The notes: a model not told the origin generated them from the letters alone. 64,000 nt of DNA from Sthenelais limicola (GCA_942159475.1 OW804096.1:112256194-112320193); one strand, 5' to 3'. Counted from the stretch's first letter, positions 45,518 to 57,864 are shown. A program made the numbers and translations.

Positions 45518-45560
45518 GAAAATGTTTCCCTTGGAAACACCAGGTAGTTACATTAAGTTC
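45518..45560 (+). repeat. Dispersed repeat with a GTTTCC..GGAAAC core, copy C
   Basis: AATGTTTCCCTTGGAAACAC, then GTAGTTACATTAAGTTCACA. Confidence 0.6.
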
Positions 45561-46559
45561 ACACTAATTCTAAAGTTAAATAGATCAATAGTTGATAAAA
45601 AGAACTGTTTGCTGAATACTTGTTCTTATTGTTATCGTTCATCTTATGTACACACCACTATGCTTATAATTAAATATTGTAGACTAGGGCTTCTGAGAAC
45701 CCTTTATGGTGGTTGAGTAGACGGTTGTGTCAGCTCACCCTTCCCTTCTTGGGACTGATTGTCACTTGCTGAATAAAGTTCAAGGAGTTAGCATGGAGTA
45801 CTTCTGGATTTGGTGTTTGGTCTAGCATTACGTTAGCCGCTTAAGATCGCGCAGACAATATACATATTATATATATATATGCTCTAGGAGAATAGGCCTA
45901 CTATTTAAAAAGAATCCTTTGAAAGATTTGAGGAAAATACTTTTTTTTAAAATCTTATCGACTTTTGCCAATTTATAGGATACACCAATAAAATAAACAC
46001 TTCGTCTCCTTGCCATTCAATCCTGTCCGCCCTCCCCTCAGAGCGGATCCGTCGCCAATAACACAAAACCACAACTACCCCCACCCATCGCCTGCTACCA
46101 CCACCCCACCCAAAAGTTAAGGAACCACATGCATGGTGGCCGGTAGTGAGTAGACACTTATATAATTGTATCCGCAGAAGAAAAATATATTTGCAAAGGT
46201 AAAAGATCTGTCTGTACATGTCATAATGAGGCTCTATTATTATACAAACTTGTGGTTCCAGCGATATTCGATATTTGGTGATTTACTGTACAACCTATCT
46301 AACTGTGGCCCGCAATAACAAAAATGTAATTCTGTACAATCAAGCATGAAAATGTAATAAATTCGAGGAAAATCGGAGGAAAATGGAAATCGTATGAAAA
46401 AAGGAAAATTAAACAAACGAGTATGTTTGTTTATATTCAGGATCTACAAATAGATGAATACGAAACATTTATATGGGACGGTATAGTAAATTGTAATAAA
46501 ATCGCACTATACTTTCACCCCTATTTATAGTCGCATGTATGTATATTTATTAAACTGTC

Positions 46560-47090
46560 GCCACCTGGTGGTTGTATTGGATGACGCAGCCTATACATCG
46601 AGGACGTAGTGGTCAGTTGGCTGCTGACCGCTGGCAGGACTGGACCAGGCCAGAGAATATTTTCTCTCTACAGACTATATCCTCTCTCCTCTCTCCCTAT
46701 CCCTGCTCTCTTGTGACAGCTCTACACACTATCATCGCTCCTTTTCTCACCATTCATTCAGGCCTTTTGAGCGTATGGCCATGCAGATCGTCCCTCCAGA
46801 AGCTTTCAAGTTTCAGGCGAAAGAGACTCCCCAACAACTGTAAACCTCTCTTACCACTCCCTGTTCCACATCTCAAAGTGTTTACTTCATGCCCTGTTTT
46901 CTTTTCCCCTCTCTTTCTCTTCCCCTTCTATCTAACCTAAAATTGTATTCGAAATGTCTCAATGTTCACTAATCATTGTTATCATCAATCTTTCTAATTA
47001 ACTCATTAATTACCTTTCATTCACCTTATAAACTTTAATTTCAATAAACTCGATTCTCCAAAACTGTCTTCACTTCTTGTTACTAGGGGA
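46560..47090 (+). repeat. Possible solo LTR
   Basis: Starts near CGCCACCTGGTGGTTGTATT and ends with an AATAAACTCGATT signal followed by TTCACTTCTTGTTACT. The layout is U3-R-U5-like. No partner LTR or internal coding in the window, so this is tentative. Confidence 0.25.
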
Positions 47091-47733
47091 AAGCAATGAT
47101 ATAATGTATAATTTATATATTTAGATTCCGTGTGAAGAAGATACTTTTGAATGTAAAATCTAAAACAAGAAACTACATGTAGGTTTTAGCCTAAAAAAAT
47201 TAGTAAAATACGCGTAAGATTTGAGTGTACAAATTATCCAGAATAACTATAAACTAAAAATATGGAAGCGTATAAATAGTACATAGATCTGTATAATGAT
47301 CAATGATAATTCTTAAGCACATTTAAGCACCAGAAGTGTGTTCAGCATTCAGTTGTGTAAACTGATACAGAACCTAGCATAATGCATTTATTTATTTTTT
47401 TATTTATTATTGTGACCAATAACAATTGATGGGATTATCTGTTATATGGATAATCGCTTTCAGTGCTATATATTCTAAATTAAATGTGGAATGTTATTTG
47501 GTAACTTCATGGGTATGATATTTTACTCAACTTAATTGAACGGATTCGAAAATGTAGGTCTACGCATTCAGGAGGAAATTATGTATAGATCTACGCATTC
47601 AAGAGAAAATTATATATATGTATGTTAAGTCTATGAATTTATTAAATCCTTGAATTCAATTTACATATAATTGTTAGATACGCATAGTTCTGGTCTCATG
47701 AAATGAACAACAATAAATGAAGGAAAATCTTAC

Positions 47734-47825
47734 CTCTGAGGGCTGTTGTACTTCCAGTTCGTGTACAGCCGGAGACGGACCTCTTCTGATACTAAATAGA
47801 TGACGGAATCACAGATATATATACC
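47734..47825 (-). promoter_or_regulatory. TATA promoter and non-coding exon 1 of the factor B-like gene
   Basis: On the minus strand GGTATATATATCTG (about 47825-47812) lies roughly 30 nt upstream of a TTAGTATCAGAAG start-like element (about 47789). A short leader then ends CCCTCAGAG|GTAAGATT, a near-consensus donor at 47734. The next exon begins exactly at the ATG (44121), so exon 1 is entirely 5' UTR. The start site is inferred. Confidence 0.5.
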
Positions 47826-47829
47826 ACCG

Positions 47830-50191
47830 ACGGCCATCTATCCTGTATAGTCGCTCCCATTTTCACGTCCACACTGTTGCCACGCAATTTTATCGGGATT
47901 CCCCACCATTCCTTGCCAATCCCAGAGCATCACTAGTGTATCCCTTATCTCGAATTTCGATCATTGGTTATTTATGCTGAAACTTTAAAGGTTCATATAA
48001 TTTGATACTCCAAAATATATAAATATATATCATTGAAGAGCCGGCTAAAGCTAGTAAGTGTCCGAAACGTACAAATGCGTCTTAGTTACCTTTTGATATT
48101 CCTTCTAAATATAAAATCATTCCTTTCTACCGAACCCCCGGACAAAACCACTCCATGGACACAGAGAATTGAGGAAAGAATAAAGAATGATACATTACAT
48201 TTACAATGAAGTTATAAGTACACACATATGATCAATTGGTGTAATAATATCATAGATTATCTTTTCTACCAATGTGAGAGACAATTGCGTTTTAAATTAA
48301 TCCCACTTATAGCAATACTTCATTTAGCTTACCGTAATCCAGACCTTTGTTTTCTAGGGATAAAATTGAGTAGCCACAAATACTAACGACAAACCATAAC
48401 GTTGCACTTGCATTTACGTTTTTATTTGCACATTATTTCGTTATTTTACCTGATATATTAATGGCAACGCATTTCATAAGTGATATGTTTATTATTGTCT
48501 CGATATTAATTAGTCAGACTATATCTCTTCAATATAACTGACTCGTTGTATAAAATATGTAGGTTCTTTATTCTTATCATGTACATGCACCTCGAACGCT
48601 TATATAGGGAATAACACGTTGATCTATGCCGTAACAATGTTCATAATATGGAGAGTTTCCTGGATTTAAAGGCCTGGTTATCGGATTGTTTGGAGGCATG
48701 TGGATCCTTAAAATATCCATGCAGACTCTCTGTGGTGCCTGGACAAACAAGGAAGTTTAACCAACCGCATTGCATTCAGCATCCGGAATCGACAACCTAA
48801 TTCTTGGGTCACCAGTTGGAAGTGACATATTATACTCAAATACAAGCCCTGTCCGTATCGTTGTATCGTTGTCACACCAATGGTTTAAACAGCATACCAG
48901 TAGAATGAAATGGGAATTTCCAAAAGTTTATTCTTAGTTGTAGATTAAAATAATAATATTTATTTTTTAATTTTTTAGATAATAATATCGTGTGACAAAG
49001 TACATGTATGTTCTCTTATGCTTAGGGTTCATCAATATTCCTATTTACCGATCGACACTGTAAGGGCATCAATCAATTCAGAAAACCTACTTCGACAATA
49101 TTTAGTTTGTCTCTAGAAAATATAGTTGTTGTGCTGGTACTGTATGTGGAGAGAGGTGGAGAGCTCCCCCTTACATGGTTCACTGGCCTATTGATTTGGT
49201 TGGAACCTGAATTTAAAAAAAGTAAAAGTAGCCAGAGGGGAGGCGATTTAATTTGCACCTGCAGTCACACGTCATATTTGTTTGTGTGTGTATAGCGCAC
49301 CTGTTTGTTGGGAGACGCTGATAGCAACATTTATATATATATATATCGTTTCAAAAAATATTCATGCTACCTCGCGAACAAAAACTAATGTCATCTTCTG
49401 TAGAAGATCTTTCACAATAAAGTGTCTCATATGGGTGATTTGTATAACTCCCATCGACCATAATATAAAATTGAAGTTCATAGAATCAGTGAACAGTGAA
49501 ATTAGCGCTTATTAATGTAGTTATACAAAATAAGGAATGCACATTCAAATGAGAAAACATCAATGAAGGTTATTTCTGGTACCGCTCGTATGAAAGGCTA
49601 TCAATTAATCTAGTGAAACTGTATTTCCTTCCCTCGTATGTATTGCTATTAAGTCATTTAGTATTGACTAGAGATTCGCGAACGTACACGTAAAGCTATA
49701 ACCTATAAGCTATAAGGTTAAATGGTCATGTAAGCTAATTTCTGTTAAACAGTCGAATCTCCTATTTTGTGGTCTATTCATTCCCTATTCATGAAAGTCA
49801 CAAAAATAGAATATTAAAGGATTCTGACATGTTGTATAGTATATCAATAGGCTAACAAAATTTAATAGTGAAAATTCTGAGACACATTTCAAGGAAGTAC
49901 CCAGTTTTCTCCATTTCCAGTTTTCGAATGCCACTATTATTCACCAGAAGTGCACTACCAGTTTGTATCCTTAAACATCCTTACTTTATACACCACACAC
50001 GCACATAGTTTATTTATATGAAACGTGAGATTGAATATCCGAAATCAGAGACCGGTATATTCATACCATGGAATTGATATCAGAAAATACAATAATGAAA
50101 CCAACCAGATTGTTGTTAAATAACAATAAATTCATCTTGCCATCCTATATATTGTTGCAATATACTAGCCTGTAATAATGTATACATATAT
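47830..50191. other. No gene; possible Penelope-like terminal fragment at 48025-48080
   Basis: Upstream flank of the factor B-like gene. GAAGAGCCGGCTAAAGCTAG followed by GTCCGAAACGTACAAATGCG resembles Penelope-like terminal repeats. The remainder is AT-rich with no supported gene. Confidence 0.4.
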
Positions 50192-50521
50192 TTATTACAC
50201 CCCTGTGCTGTTGCTTCCTATACCTTCAGCATTGTATGTCACACTTGGTCAAAGTGGTGCATAACATGTGAGTTATGTCACCCTGGGGACATACAACAAG
50301 TAGGTCCGCCCAAAACGTAAATTACTTCTTTTATTTTTAATTATTTATATTTTTTATTTATTAATGGGGTGTAATAAATATGGAACAAAGCTCGGGTGAA
50401 GTCTGTACACTTGTTAGTGACCTCGGGAGCGCAGAAGATCTCGGGCTAACGCCCTCTAACTTCCCGCGCTCCCTCGGTCAATAACAAGTGTACAGACTTC
50501 CCCCTTGCTAGGTTCCATCTA
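50192..50521 (+). repeat. 330-bp composite foldback repeat, copy 2
   Basis: Almost identical to 5721-6050, in the same orientation and of equal length, with only scattered substitutions (for example GTGCTG for GTGATG). The foldback half and the 12-bp inverted ends are preserved. Confidence 0.85.
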
Positions 50522-50961
50522 TATATATGGGGTCATCCGGGAGTTTGGAAGGTTATAAGCGCTGACTACATAAATGAAAAACAATGTATATTACTTCTCT
50601 CATATGAAATGAAATCTGAAATTGCCATTTGTCTGCCCTTTCCCGGCCTTCAAGTATACATAATATAGCCTAAATCACTCATAGATGTATCAGAGAAATG
50701 TTCAGACTTGATTCTGAGGGACTTGTCGAAGATAAATTGATTAAATGGATATTTAAATTGGTAAATTGATTATAATTGTAGTCGGTACTCTATACAATCT
50801 TAAGGTTAAGAAGAAATTCTATTTAAACTGTTATATTACTCTGTACATGTATATGTAAAACTGTTACATCTCTACGACGCCATGATTTGGCCGGCGAGTC
50901 AGACACGGAGCGTGAAGAACTCGACGATGGGCTGGAAATTCTCCCTCGGTAACATTAGGCT

Positions 50962-51195
50962 TCAGTAAGATTCTCGTTGTCCTTGATACTTCTGCTTTGC
51001 AGTGCCTTTCAGCATGTCTCCCAGTGCCAAGGTCCTTCTAGAGATGCTCGCCATACTTTGATCTTCAGTCGATTCCATCGCATCGCCTTCCAGCGGAGCC
51101 TCAAAATTGGATGAAATATCCACCATTTCTCGTTGACACACTTTAACAGGTGAACGCCGATTACACATTTTTTTACACTGCTTTTTACATTGCAT
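50962..51195 (-). other. Unassigned 77-codon ORF in a GC-richer patch
   Basis: Begins ATG: MQCKKQCKKMCNRRSPVKVC, then a more acidic part (NFEAPLEGDAMESTEDQSM) ending QKYQGQRESY-stop. The local GC and CpG content is above the surroundings, as in a 5' exon or a transposon. No family recognised. Confidence 0.25.
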
Positions 51196-51509
51196 TTTGG
51201 GCTATTTTGTGTGAGAGAGAAAATCAAAGTACAATATTTTTACCCCAAACCATTGAGGATAAATAATCTAAACATACGATTACATCACTATGTATAATAT
51301 GTCTGTTTGCTCTACTCGCGCTCTAGATAAATTGTTTAGGTATGTCCTAGAATACCCGGATCAAATTCCAGGACATCTCCTAGCTTTTTAGTTTACTTAA
51401 TTACTTTTATAGTTTGCCTTATTATTATAAAGGATTACAACACATCCCCCTTACTCATAAAGCGCAAGTAACAAATATAGTCGCCCCTCATAAAAGAGTT
51501 TTGTCCGTG

Positions 51510-51630
51510 TGTTATAAAGGGCCTAATCCACCAAAAATTACCCGTGCGTTTTTTCCCGCCGCGGTTTTGGGCCGCCTGGCTTGTCCCGCCGCGGGAAAAC
51601 CTGCCGCGGGAGCCTTGTCCACCAACGCGA
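51510..51630. repeat. GC-rich palindromic patch
   Basis: Repeated CCCGCCGCGG and its complement (CCGCCGCGGT, GCCGCCTGGC, CCCGCCGCGGGAAAA, CTGCCGCGGGA) make several short stems in otherwise AT-rich DNA. May be the end of a DNA transposon. Confidence 0.5.
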
Positions 51631-51739
51631 TAACCCTAAAAGTGGTCCATATCTTTTTTCTCTGGCTCAGGTAATCTGGGGAGCATTTTCTGAATTGTTT
51701 CAATATTAACATGGTGTACGACCTCTACTACCTCTACTA

Positions 51740-51937
51740 CAATTTTTATTCAGATACAACTACATATAATGTCCTCCACACAGGGTCAACGGACCTGTAC
51801 AGAGACAAAAAACAGATTGTAAAACAACACATTCCGAGAACATGTGAGACAAAGAAGGGAAGAAACCCCTCTTTTCTACCTAAAGAAACCCCTCTTTTCT
51901 ACCTTTTTTCGTGGAAATCGCTCGTATATTATATGGA
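51740..51937 (-). mobile_element. Helitron 5, 5' fragment (family of Helitrons 3 and 4)
   Basis: Read on the minus strand it starts TCCATATAATATACGAGCGA after an A. It continues AGGTAGAAAAGAGGGGTTTC (duplicated) and CACATGTTCTCGGAATGTGT. The 3' half with the minisatellite and CTAG end is missing. Confidence 0.75.
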
Positions 51938-51949
51938 TTACAGTCAAAT

Positions 51950-53625
51950 CGTGCAAAACAACTCTAATGTCGTACCCTTTAATATGAATAAAATCGATTT
52001 AATTACAATAATATAGGAAAAAATATACCTTTTAAATGCAAACCTTATCTTAACATTATACCCATATTTGGATGTGCAAGTATACACCGGGGACCGTCAG
52101 TAGCGACCGCCAAAGCTGGACATTGGCAGGTGACCGCCACCGCTCTCATATTACATATCAAAATCCATCAAACAGCAAAACTTCATGAGCTTTACTATAC
52201 TATATGGTGTGAGAAAGATGACATCTGACTCTGAGTGTGGTTCACACCTGGCAGTGGCAACATCATGATGCGTGATGGTCAAAAATTGTCTGAGCCCTAA
52301 CGATAAATAACTATAATCAATAATGTAAAGAAGTCAGACCTGGTCATAAGAGTCAAAACCTTTTCTTTTTGCTATTCAAAGAGTTTATCTGTATGATACG
52401 ATAGTGGATATAATAATATACACATGTATACTCGTATAGGAGTTGGAAGTATTAGTACAAGTGTGGGAATGGCGGAAATAAACTGGTCATGGGATGTGTT
52501 CAATTGCCAGAATCTCCATGTCAGTATATTCATAGATCGTATAGCCGGCTATACGATCTATGATATATTATATGATGCCACCCTACAGATAATAAAGCAT
52601 GTCATTTGACATCCCTTAGTATTCTTATACTAGGACTGTTCCTGGCAGCATGGTCAATACTGACCATTCCTCTAAAGATAACAAAATGTTTATTAAAACA
52701 CATAAGGAACATAAGAAGATTAATTTGATTGTGTCTTAGACTATGGCTCAAAATCTATCTCCTGCAACTTTTTAACATTCTTTTTTTACACACATACCTT
52801 TCACACGCAACATATTAACTTATAATTGTATAGGCCTATATTGCTAGTTCTGAAAGAGGAACAATAAAATCGGTCCTCATGGGAATCATAATTTTATTGA
52901 AGTTAAAATATCAATGCCCAAACCCGGTCCCTGGAGGGAGAATATGGATACGTCCTGAGACGGGCGGCTGTTGATAGATGAATAATCAATTTATAAATCA
53001 ATAGATTCATTTAACCTAACTCATAAAAGCGACACCCGCCCATATAAGGATATTGATTCGCCCCTGGTTGACATTTATTCTTCTGCGTGTAACAATCGAT
53101 GTTGGACAAGAATTGGGAGAGTCTTATGTTTTCTCAATGGTGGGTTCTCCTCTGCTCCACAACTACAGCCTTTTATGGTGCAACCAGAAGTAATAATAAT
53201 GATATAATTAAAAAAATATATATAAAAAAAAAAAAATAATATAAAATCCTAGTGGCCCATGAAAGATAAGATTATAGGGAAAATATTTTGCCGCTTATTG
53301 ATTTTCATCACAGTTATTTAAACATGAAAGACTTTGTTAAGAATCGACTTTGATTATTGACAAATATGAAAGAATAAAGTTTCCTTAACCCACACTTGTA
53401 CAGTATACATATTAATCTGTGGGAACCAGTGCCTCCCTTTGTAGATTAATGTGTGGGAGTCAGTGCCTCCCTCTGTATTTTCAACCTCTAACTACCATTG
53501 ACTGCTTAAAGAGCAACACACATAAACTATATTTTTACATTAACAGTAGTGCCTAATGACGGGTCAACCAGGGTTATAAATGGTGCATTCTAGAGCTTTA
53601 TATACCGCATTAGATATAAAGCTCT
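51950..53625. other. No gene seen; tandem duplication at 53410-53480
   Basis: Two units of about 40 bp (ATTAATCTGTGGGAACCAGT and ATTAATGTGTGGGAGTCAGT, each followed by GCCTCCCT) at 53410-53480; an A/T microsatellite at 53210-53240; a 14-bp inverted pair CTAGAGCTTTATAT/ATATAAAGCTCTAG at 53590-53628. Confidence 0.5.
52530..52563. repeat. 34-bp perfect palindrome
   Basis: TCATAGATCGTATAGCC is followed at once by its exact reverse complement, with no loop; the centre lies between 52546 and 52547. Confidence 0.97.
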
Positions 53626-53629
53626 AGAA

Positions 53630-54117
53630 GGTTTTTTTTGTCATGCATGTTCTGGGAATCTGGGATCTCCCCATCTGTCTTTTTGGTCTGACCCGGTCTG
53701 GAGGACATTATATATGGTTTGTGAAGGTATCTGTGGGGGGGGGGGAAGTGATTTTGAAGCCTTTTTTAAATTGGGATCTACACACTCTATTTATAGCCTG
53801 GGAAAGCCCCTGGGAAATGTTATGTCACTTCCAGGGGGCCCTGACTACATGCAGAGGAGTGGGAGAGTGAAGAAGAGGGGAGGGAGAGGGGAGGGGTATT
53901 GGAGAGGGGGAGGGGGAGGGAAAGAAGAAGGGGAGGGAAAAGAGGGGAGGGTGAGAAAGCAGGGAGGGGAGCATGAGGAAGAGGGGGGAGAGGGGGGAAT
54001 CGGAGATGGAGTTGGGAGAGAAAAACAGGTATGAGAGACAGAGATGGGGGGGGGGGAGAGGGAGAGGGGGAGTGTGTGGAGAGAGGGGGACCATCCGGAG
54101 GACGGGTACTTTGCTAG
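53630..54117 (+). mobile_element. Helitron 6, 5'-truncated (family of Helitrons 3 and 4)
   Basis: Shares AAATTGGGATCTACACACTC and the following block with Helitron 3, then a purine minisatellite (53860-54090). It ends with a hairpin CCATCCGGAGGACGGG, GTACTTTGCTAG, and T at 54118. The TCC start is not recognisable. Confidence 0.82.
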
Positions 54118-54119
54118 TA

Positions 54120-55365
54120 TATAATATTTTGGTGACCCCAACAGACTTTGTGTGTCAATATTTACAAGCCAAGGTTTCTTTTTGACATTGTGTTTCATTT
54201 ATTATTGCCTATTTAACCGTGTCTTAAAATTGTATATGCCCAGATGGCAGGTATGTGAATAAAGTCAGTTGCAAAAACAAAAAAAATGCCTACGTATTGT
54301 TTGAGTCTTTTTGGGATGAAATATGATATAGGTATATGAGGACTTGGGGATGAACATATAAAGATAAGTGAATACCTTACATATATATGTTTCCTTACGA
54401 ATGTGAATTCCCGCTGTGTCAATAAAGTAGAAAGAGAGAGTTGTATGGACTGACTCTCCATTTTGTCTGCAGACCATTGGACTTAATATTCTATAATTTA
54501 TGGGCCCTCAAATAGTGTCGTTATTCCAATTTGGTATTTGCTGTGTACGACACTCTGGTGGATGTCTATAGGATCCGCGAAAATAATTTTATTTACGTTG
54601 AAGCTATCCAATTACTTCGAAAGGCTTCCTTCGGATGGCATTTTTTTTATTTGTATATAAAAAACACAAATCTAAAGCATTTCGCCAAACCATATTCATT
54701 ATATAAAATATAAGTATCGAAAAAACAATAAAAACAATAATTTCTATGTTATTAACTACGACTAATTTAAGATTACTTTAAAAAACATGTATACTTAGGT
54801 GCAATAACATAGATATTACAGGTTCATATATATACACCTTAGCATATATGTTGTAAAATTGTATGTATCCATTCACATCAGAAAGACCGCACAATAATTA
54901 GATATGTATAATTAAGACCATACAATGTATGCTACATATTGGCAAGTATAATATTATAATATGTAGAGACAGTTCCAGGCAGTAGTAACATTATATCAAC
55001 TAATAAGGGGTATTTTATTCCCAATCTTTCTGGCTGTGATGAGTTAAGTAATTGTTCCGAGCATACCAGATTATATTCCCTAATAATAATGCGAAACAAC
55101 CACATTTGTTTAGCTAAACGATCTTTGGTGTAATTATTAAAGCGATTCATATAACATGAACACTGACCTATTGATGACCCTAAACCAAAGTAGCAGGGTA
55201 TGAAAAATTGACAGTGCACCAGAAGTATTAGATGCTAATCATAATAGATGTTTTCTAACAAGGTAGTGAGAGGAAACAAAGTACCAACTAACTCGGTTTG
55301 TGTGTAAATATGGTAAGTAAGAAAATAAGACTACTTGGTTCCTTTCTATTTTGCCCCGGCGGTGG
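54120..55365. other. No gene seen; 3' flank of the LRR gene
   Basis: AT-rich. A minus-strand AATAAA at about 55018 is a candidate polyadenylation signal, giving the LRR gene a 3' UTR of about 350 nt. Confidence 0.4.
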
Positions 55366-56991
55366 TCACACCCGTAAAAACGAGTGGATAACAATCAAAA
55401 TAAAAGAGGAATGAGCCAGAAGCTTTGATGTGGCACTGCTTGATGTGTCTTCTGATGTCTGTGGCAGCTGCCAGAAGCAAACAATCTCGTCATTCACTCC
55501 ACTGAGTGTCCCGCATTCTCTCCTCACATCTGAGTTGGACTTAAAATCATCCAACTCTATATCAGAATATTCCGTCGGTGCCGCACACCTACCGACAAAA
55601 GTGGTGATGTCATAGCGAACCACATGGTAGAAGGAACAATCACATGTGACCGGATTTCTAAAAAGCTCCACGCGTTCGAACTGACATTTATTTTCTAGGA
55701 AAGTCATGTTCTTTACTTTATTGTTATTGAGATCAAGAACCGCAGGTGCCCTGAGGCCCTGAAAAGCATTAGCATCCACCTTTACTATCTGGCAGTATCT
55801 CAACGATAAATGTCGTACTGAGATCACTTTGAACACGTCCTCCTTTACTGAGGGGAATGCATTTCCAGAGAGATCCAGTTGATTTAAATTATGCATCTTA
55901 TCAAAAGGGATGAGGGGTAGATTGTTAACGTTCAGATCCAGTCGGGCCAACAGGAGCGTTTCAAGATTGTTTTCTATTCCTGTGAATACATCGGCTACCA
56001 CTTTGAACATATTGCCGCTGAGATCGAGCACTTTTAACTTGCCCAAATTTTCCAAGCATCCAGGTGAAATCTCTGAAATCATCGCATCTGATATTTTCAA
56101 TATTTCAAGATTTGTAAGTCTCGACATGAGTGTGCATGGAACTGACAAAAGGTTGTTTAAGGATAGAGTTAGGGCTTTTAGGCTGTCGGTGATACCCTCA
56201 AACGCGTTGGGGTCGATGAAGGAACTGTTTGGAAGGCGAGAATCACTTAATGTTAGGGTTTCAAGGTTGGAGAAAGATTTAAATGGTTTCCCTTCAATAC
56301 TAGAAATGGGATTGTTATCCAGATGAAGAAACTTCAGAGCTGTTAGTGTGAGGATGGCCTCTGGAATTGCCTTAAGTTTATTGTCTTCCAGTCTCAATTC
56401 AAACACTTGAGGCAAACCAATGAATGCGTTGCTGTCAATAGAATTAATGCCATTTTGTTTCAGCAGTAGCTGTTCTAGACGTGGAAGCTCTCCGAAAACA
56501 GCCGATTTGATATTAGTGAAAATCCCAGTTTTGATCTCGCTGAGATCAAGAGCTTCAACTTCTACTATTTTAGAAGTAAAAACGTGCGGTTCAGTTATAA
56601 GCTGGGTCCTCCTCAAAGATAAATATTTCAAACCTCGAATCCCGGAGAAGGCCTCAGCTGATACGTTGCCTATCGGGTTGTCGGAAAGTTGGATCCCTTC
56701 AACATGCAGCTTTTGGAACGCATGGCCCGGTACTTGAGTAATCTGATTGCGGTCAAGGTAAAGTCTGAATATGGGAGTTCCCTGAAGGCCATCAAGCGGG
56801 GGGATTTGGGCCAACCCCTGCTTCCTACAATCGACAACAAGAGATGATCCGTGGGTAATAACGTCACCCTCTGGGCCCTCTGTTTCTTCATTGCAAATAC
56901 AAGGTGAAGGACAAACGAAGAGACCCGCAGTGTAGGGGACCACACATAGTACGGCCAAAGCTGCCAGAAAATATTCACGACCACGACACAT
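55366..56991 (-). CDS. LRR protein with LRRNT/LRRCT caps and probable GPI anchor
   Basis: 541 residues in one coding exon. The ATG at 56991 is chosen because a splice acceptor (TTTTCATTCCAG) ends directly before it and a signal peptide follows (REYFLAALAVLCVVPYTAG); the longer upstream frame is intron. Then an LRRNT cap (CPSPCIC...VVDC), about 14 repeats of LxxLxLxxNxL type (for example LRLEDNKLKAIPEAI, LKVLDLSGNMFKVV, LNQLDLSGNAFPSV), and an LRRCT cap (NPVTCDCSFYHVV...RCAAP...REC). The tail is a Ser-rich spacer and a hydrophobic end (SKLLAHSSFILIVIHSFLRV) without a cytoplasmic segment, fitting a GPI signal. Layout resembles GPI-anchored receptor-like LRR proteins such as connectin-type or VLR-like molecules. 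Ligand unknown. Confidence 0.9.
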   Translation of the reverse strand: MCRGREYFLAALAVLCVVPYTAGLFVCPSPCICNEETEGPEGDVITHGSSLVVDCRKQGLAQIPPLDGLQGTPIFRLYLDRNQITQVPGHAFQKLHVEGIQLSDNPIGNVSAEAFSGIRGLKYLSLRRTQLITEPHVFTSKIVEVEALDLSEIKTGIFTNIKSAVFGELPRLEQLLLKQNGINSIDSNAFIGLPQVFELRLEDNKLKAIPEAILTLTALKFLHLDNNPISSIEGKPFKSFSNLETLTLSDSRLPNSSFIDPNAFEGITDSLKALTLSLNNLLSVPCTLMSRLTNLEILKISDAMISEISPGCLENLGKLKVLDLSGNMFKVVADVFTGIENNLETLLLARLDLNVNNLPLIPFDKMHNLNQLDLSGNAFPSVKEDVFKVISVRHLSLRYCQIVKVDANAFQGLRAPAVLDLNNNKVKNMTFLENKCQFERVELFRNPVTCDCSFYHVVRYDITTFVGRCAAPTEYSDIELDDFKSNSDVRRECGTLSGVNDEIVCFWQLPQTSEDTSSSATSKLLAHSSFILIVIHSFLRV

Positions 56992-56999
56992 CTGGAATG

Positions 57000-57860
57000 A
57001 AAAGTACAAGAATATGTATGTATGTTCATAAAAAATAATATACAACATGTCTATTTGTTGACTTTGTTGATGTATGCAGTCAGGTCCAGATGGCCACATT
57101 CAGTCTATTCTATTGAGTGTGTCTGACATATGTTGTCAAATTTGAGTAGAGATTTATAGAGTTTATCAGTACTTCATAAGCTCCTAGCCTAAGGCATACG
57201 CAAGGTATAACACATGAGAAACACCAGCGCTAAACTTTTTAATTCAGTTTAACAGAAGTTGATTTCTTTTATAATAGTGTATCATTCTATGGATAACGAT
57301 TTTAGTATGACCCCTATATCTGATACAATTTTCGGTTAAATACAAGAACTAGATATTTATTTCCAATGGGAATTTCTCTTTCATTCTTGAAGCTTATAAG
57401 AGTCATATTTGAACTTGGCACTTTCAAGAAACATTCTAGATTGACTCATTGCATTTGAATCGTTTATATTTTGCTAAATATACTCCTGAAGATAACTTCA
57501 GATGTGTATAAATATTCAACCCATAGCCCTCAAAGTTGGTAGATGTGATGTATTCATGCCATTGGAAGTGCTCACCACCAAAGAATAAAAACATTTTGAG
57601 CAAGGGATTGTAGATAAATGACTGTGAATAATATAAACTCAATTCATTACAACACATCGCATTCTATTGCCCTTGGACATCATAATAATAATGTGTACTG
57701 AACCAAGGTGTACATATTTAAAATGGGTAGAATTAAATAGAAAAATTACCCTTGTTTATTACCTTGAATAAGGGCCCAACTTATGTATACATGTTTAAAG
57801 TTAAATATGTTTATTTGCTGAGATATGGCTATATATATATTGCATACGCATGGTATGCAG
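57000..57860. other. 5' region of the LRR gene
   Basis: Contains the intron upstream of the coding exon and presumably a non-coding first exon, whose donor I could not place. No other gene seen. Confidence 0.35.
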
Positions 57861-57864
57861 AAAA

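Noticed and set aside
55430..56737. Plus-strand ORFs of 61-138 codons within the LRR gene
   Set aside because: Shadows of the minus-strand LRR coding exon, which has a continuous 541-residue domain structure.
56992..57099. Upstream extension of the LRR ORF to 577 residues
   Set aside because: The extra 36 residues precede a clear splice acceptor and would bury the signal peptide; the ATG at 56991 is the better start.
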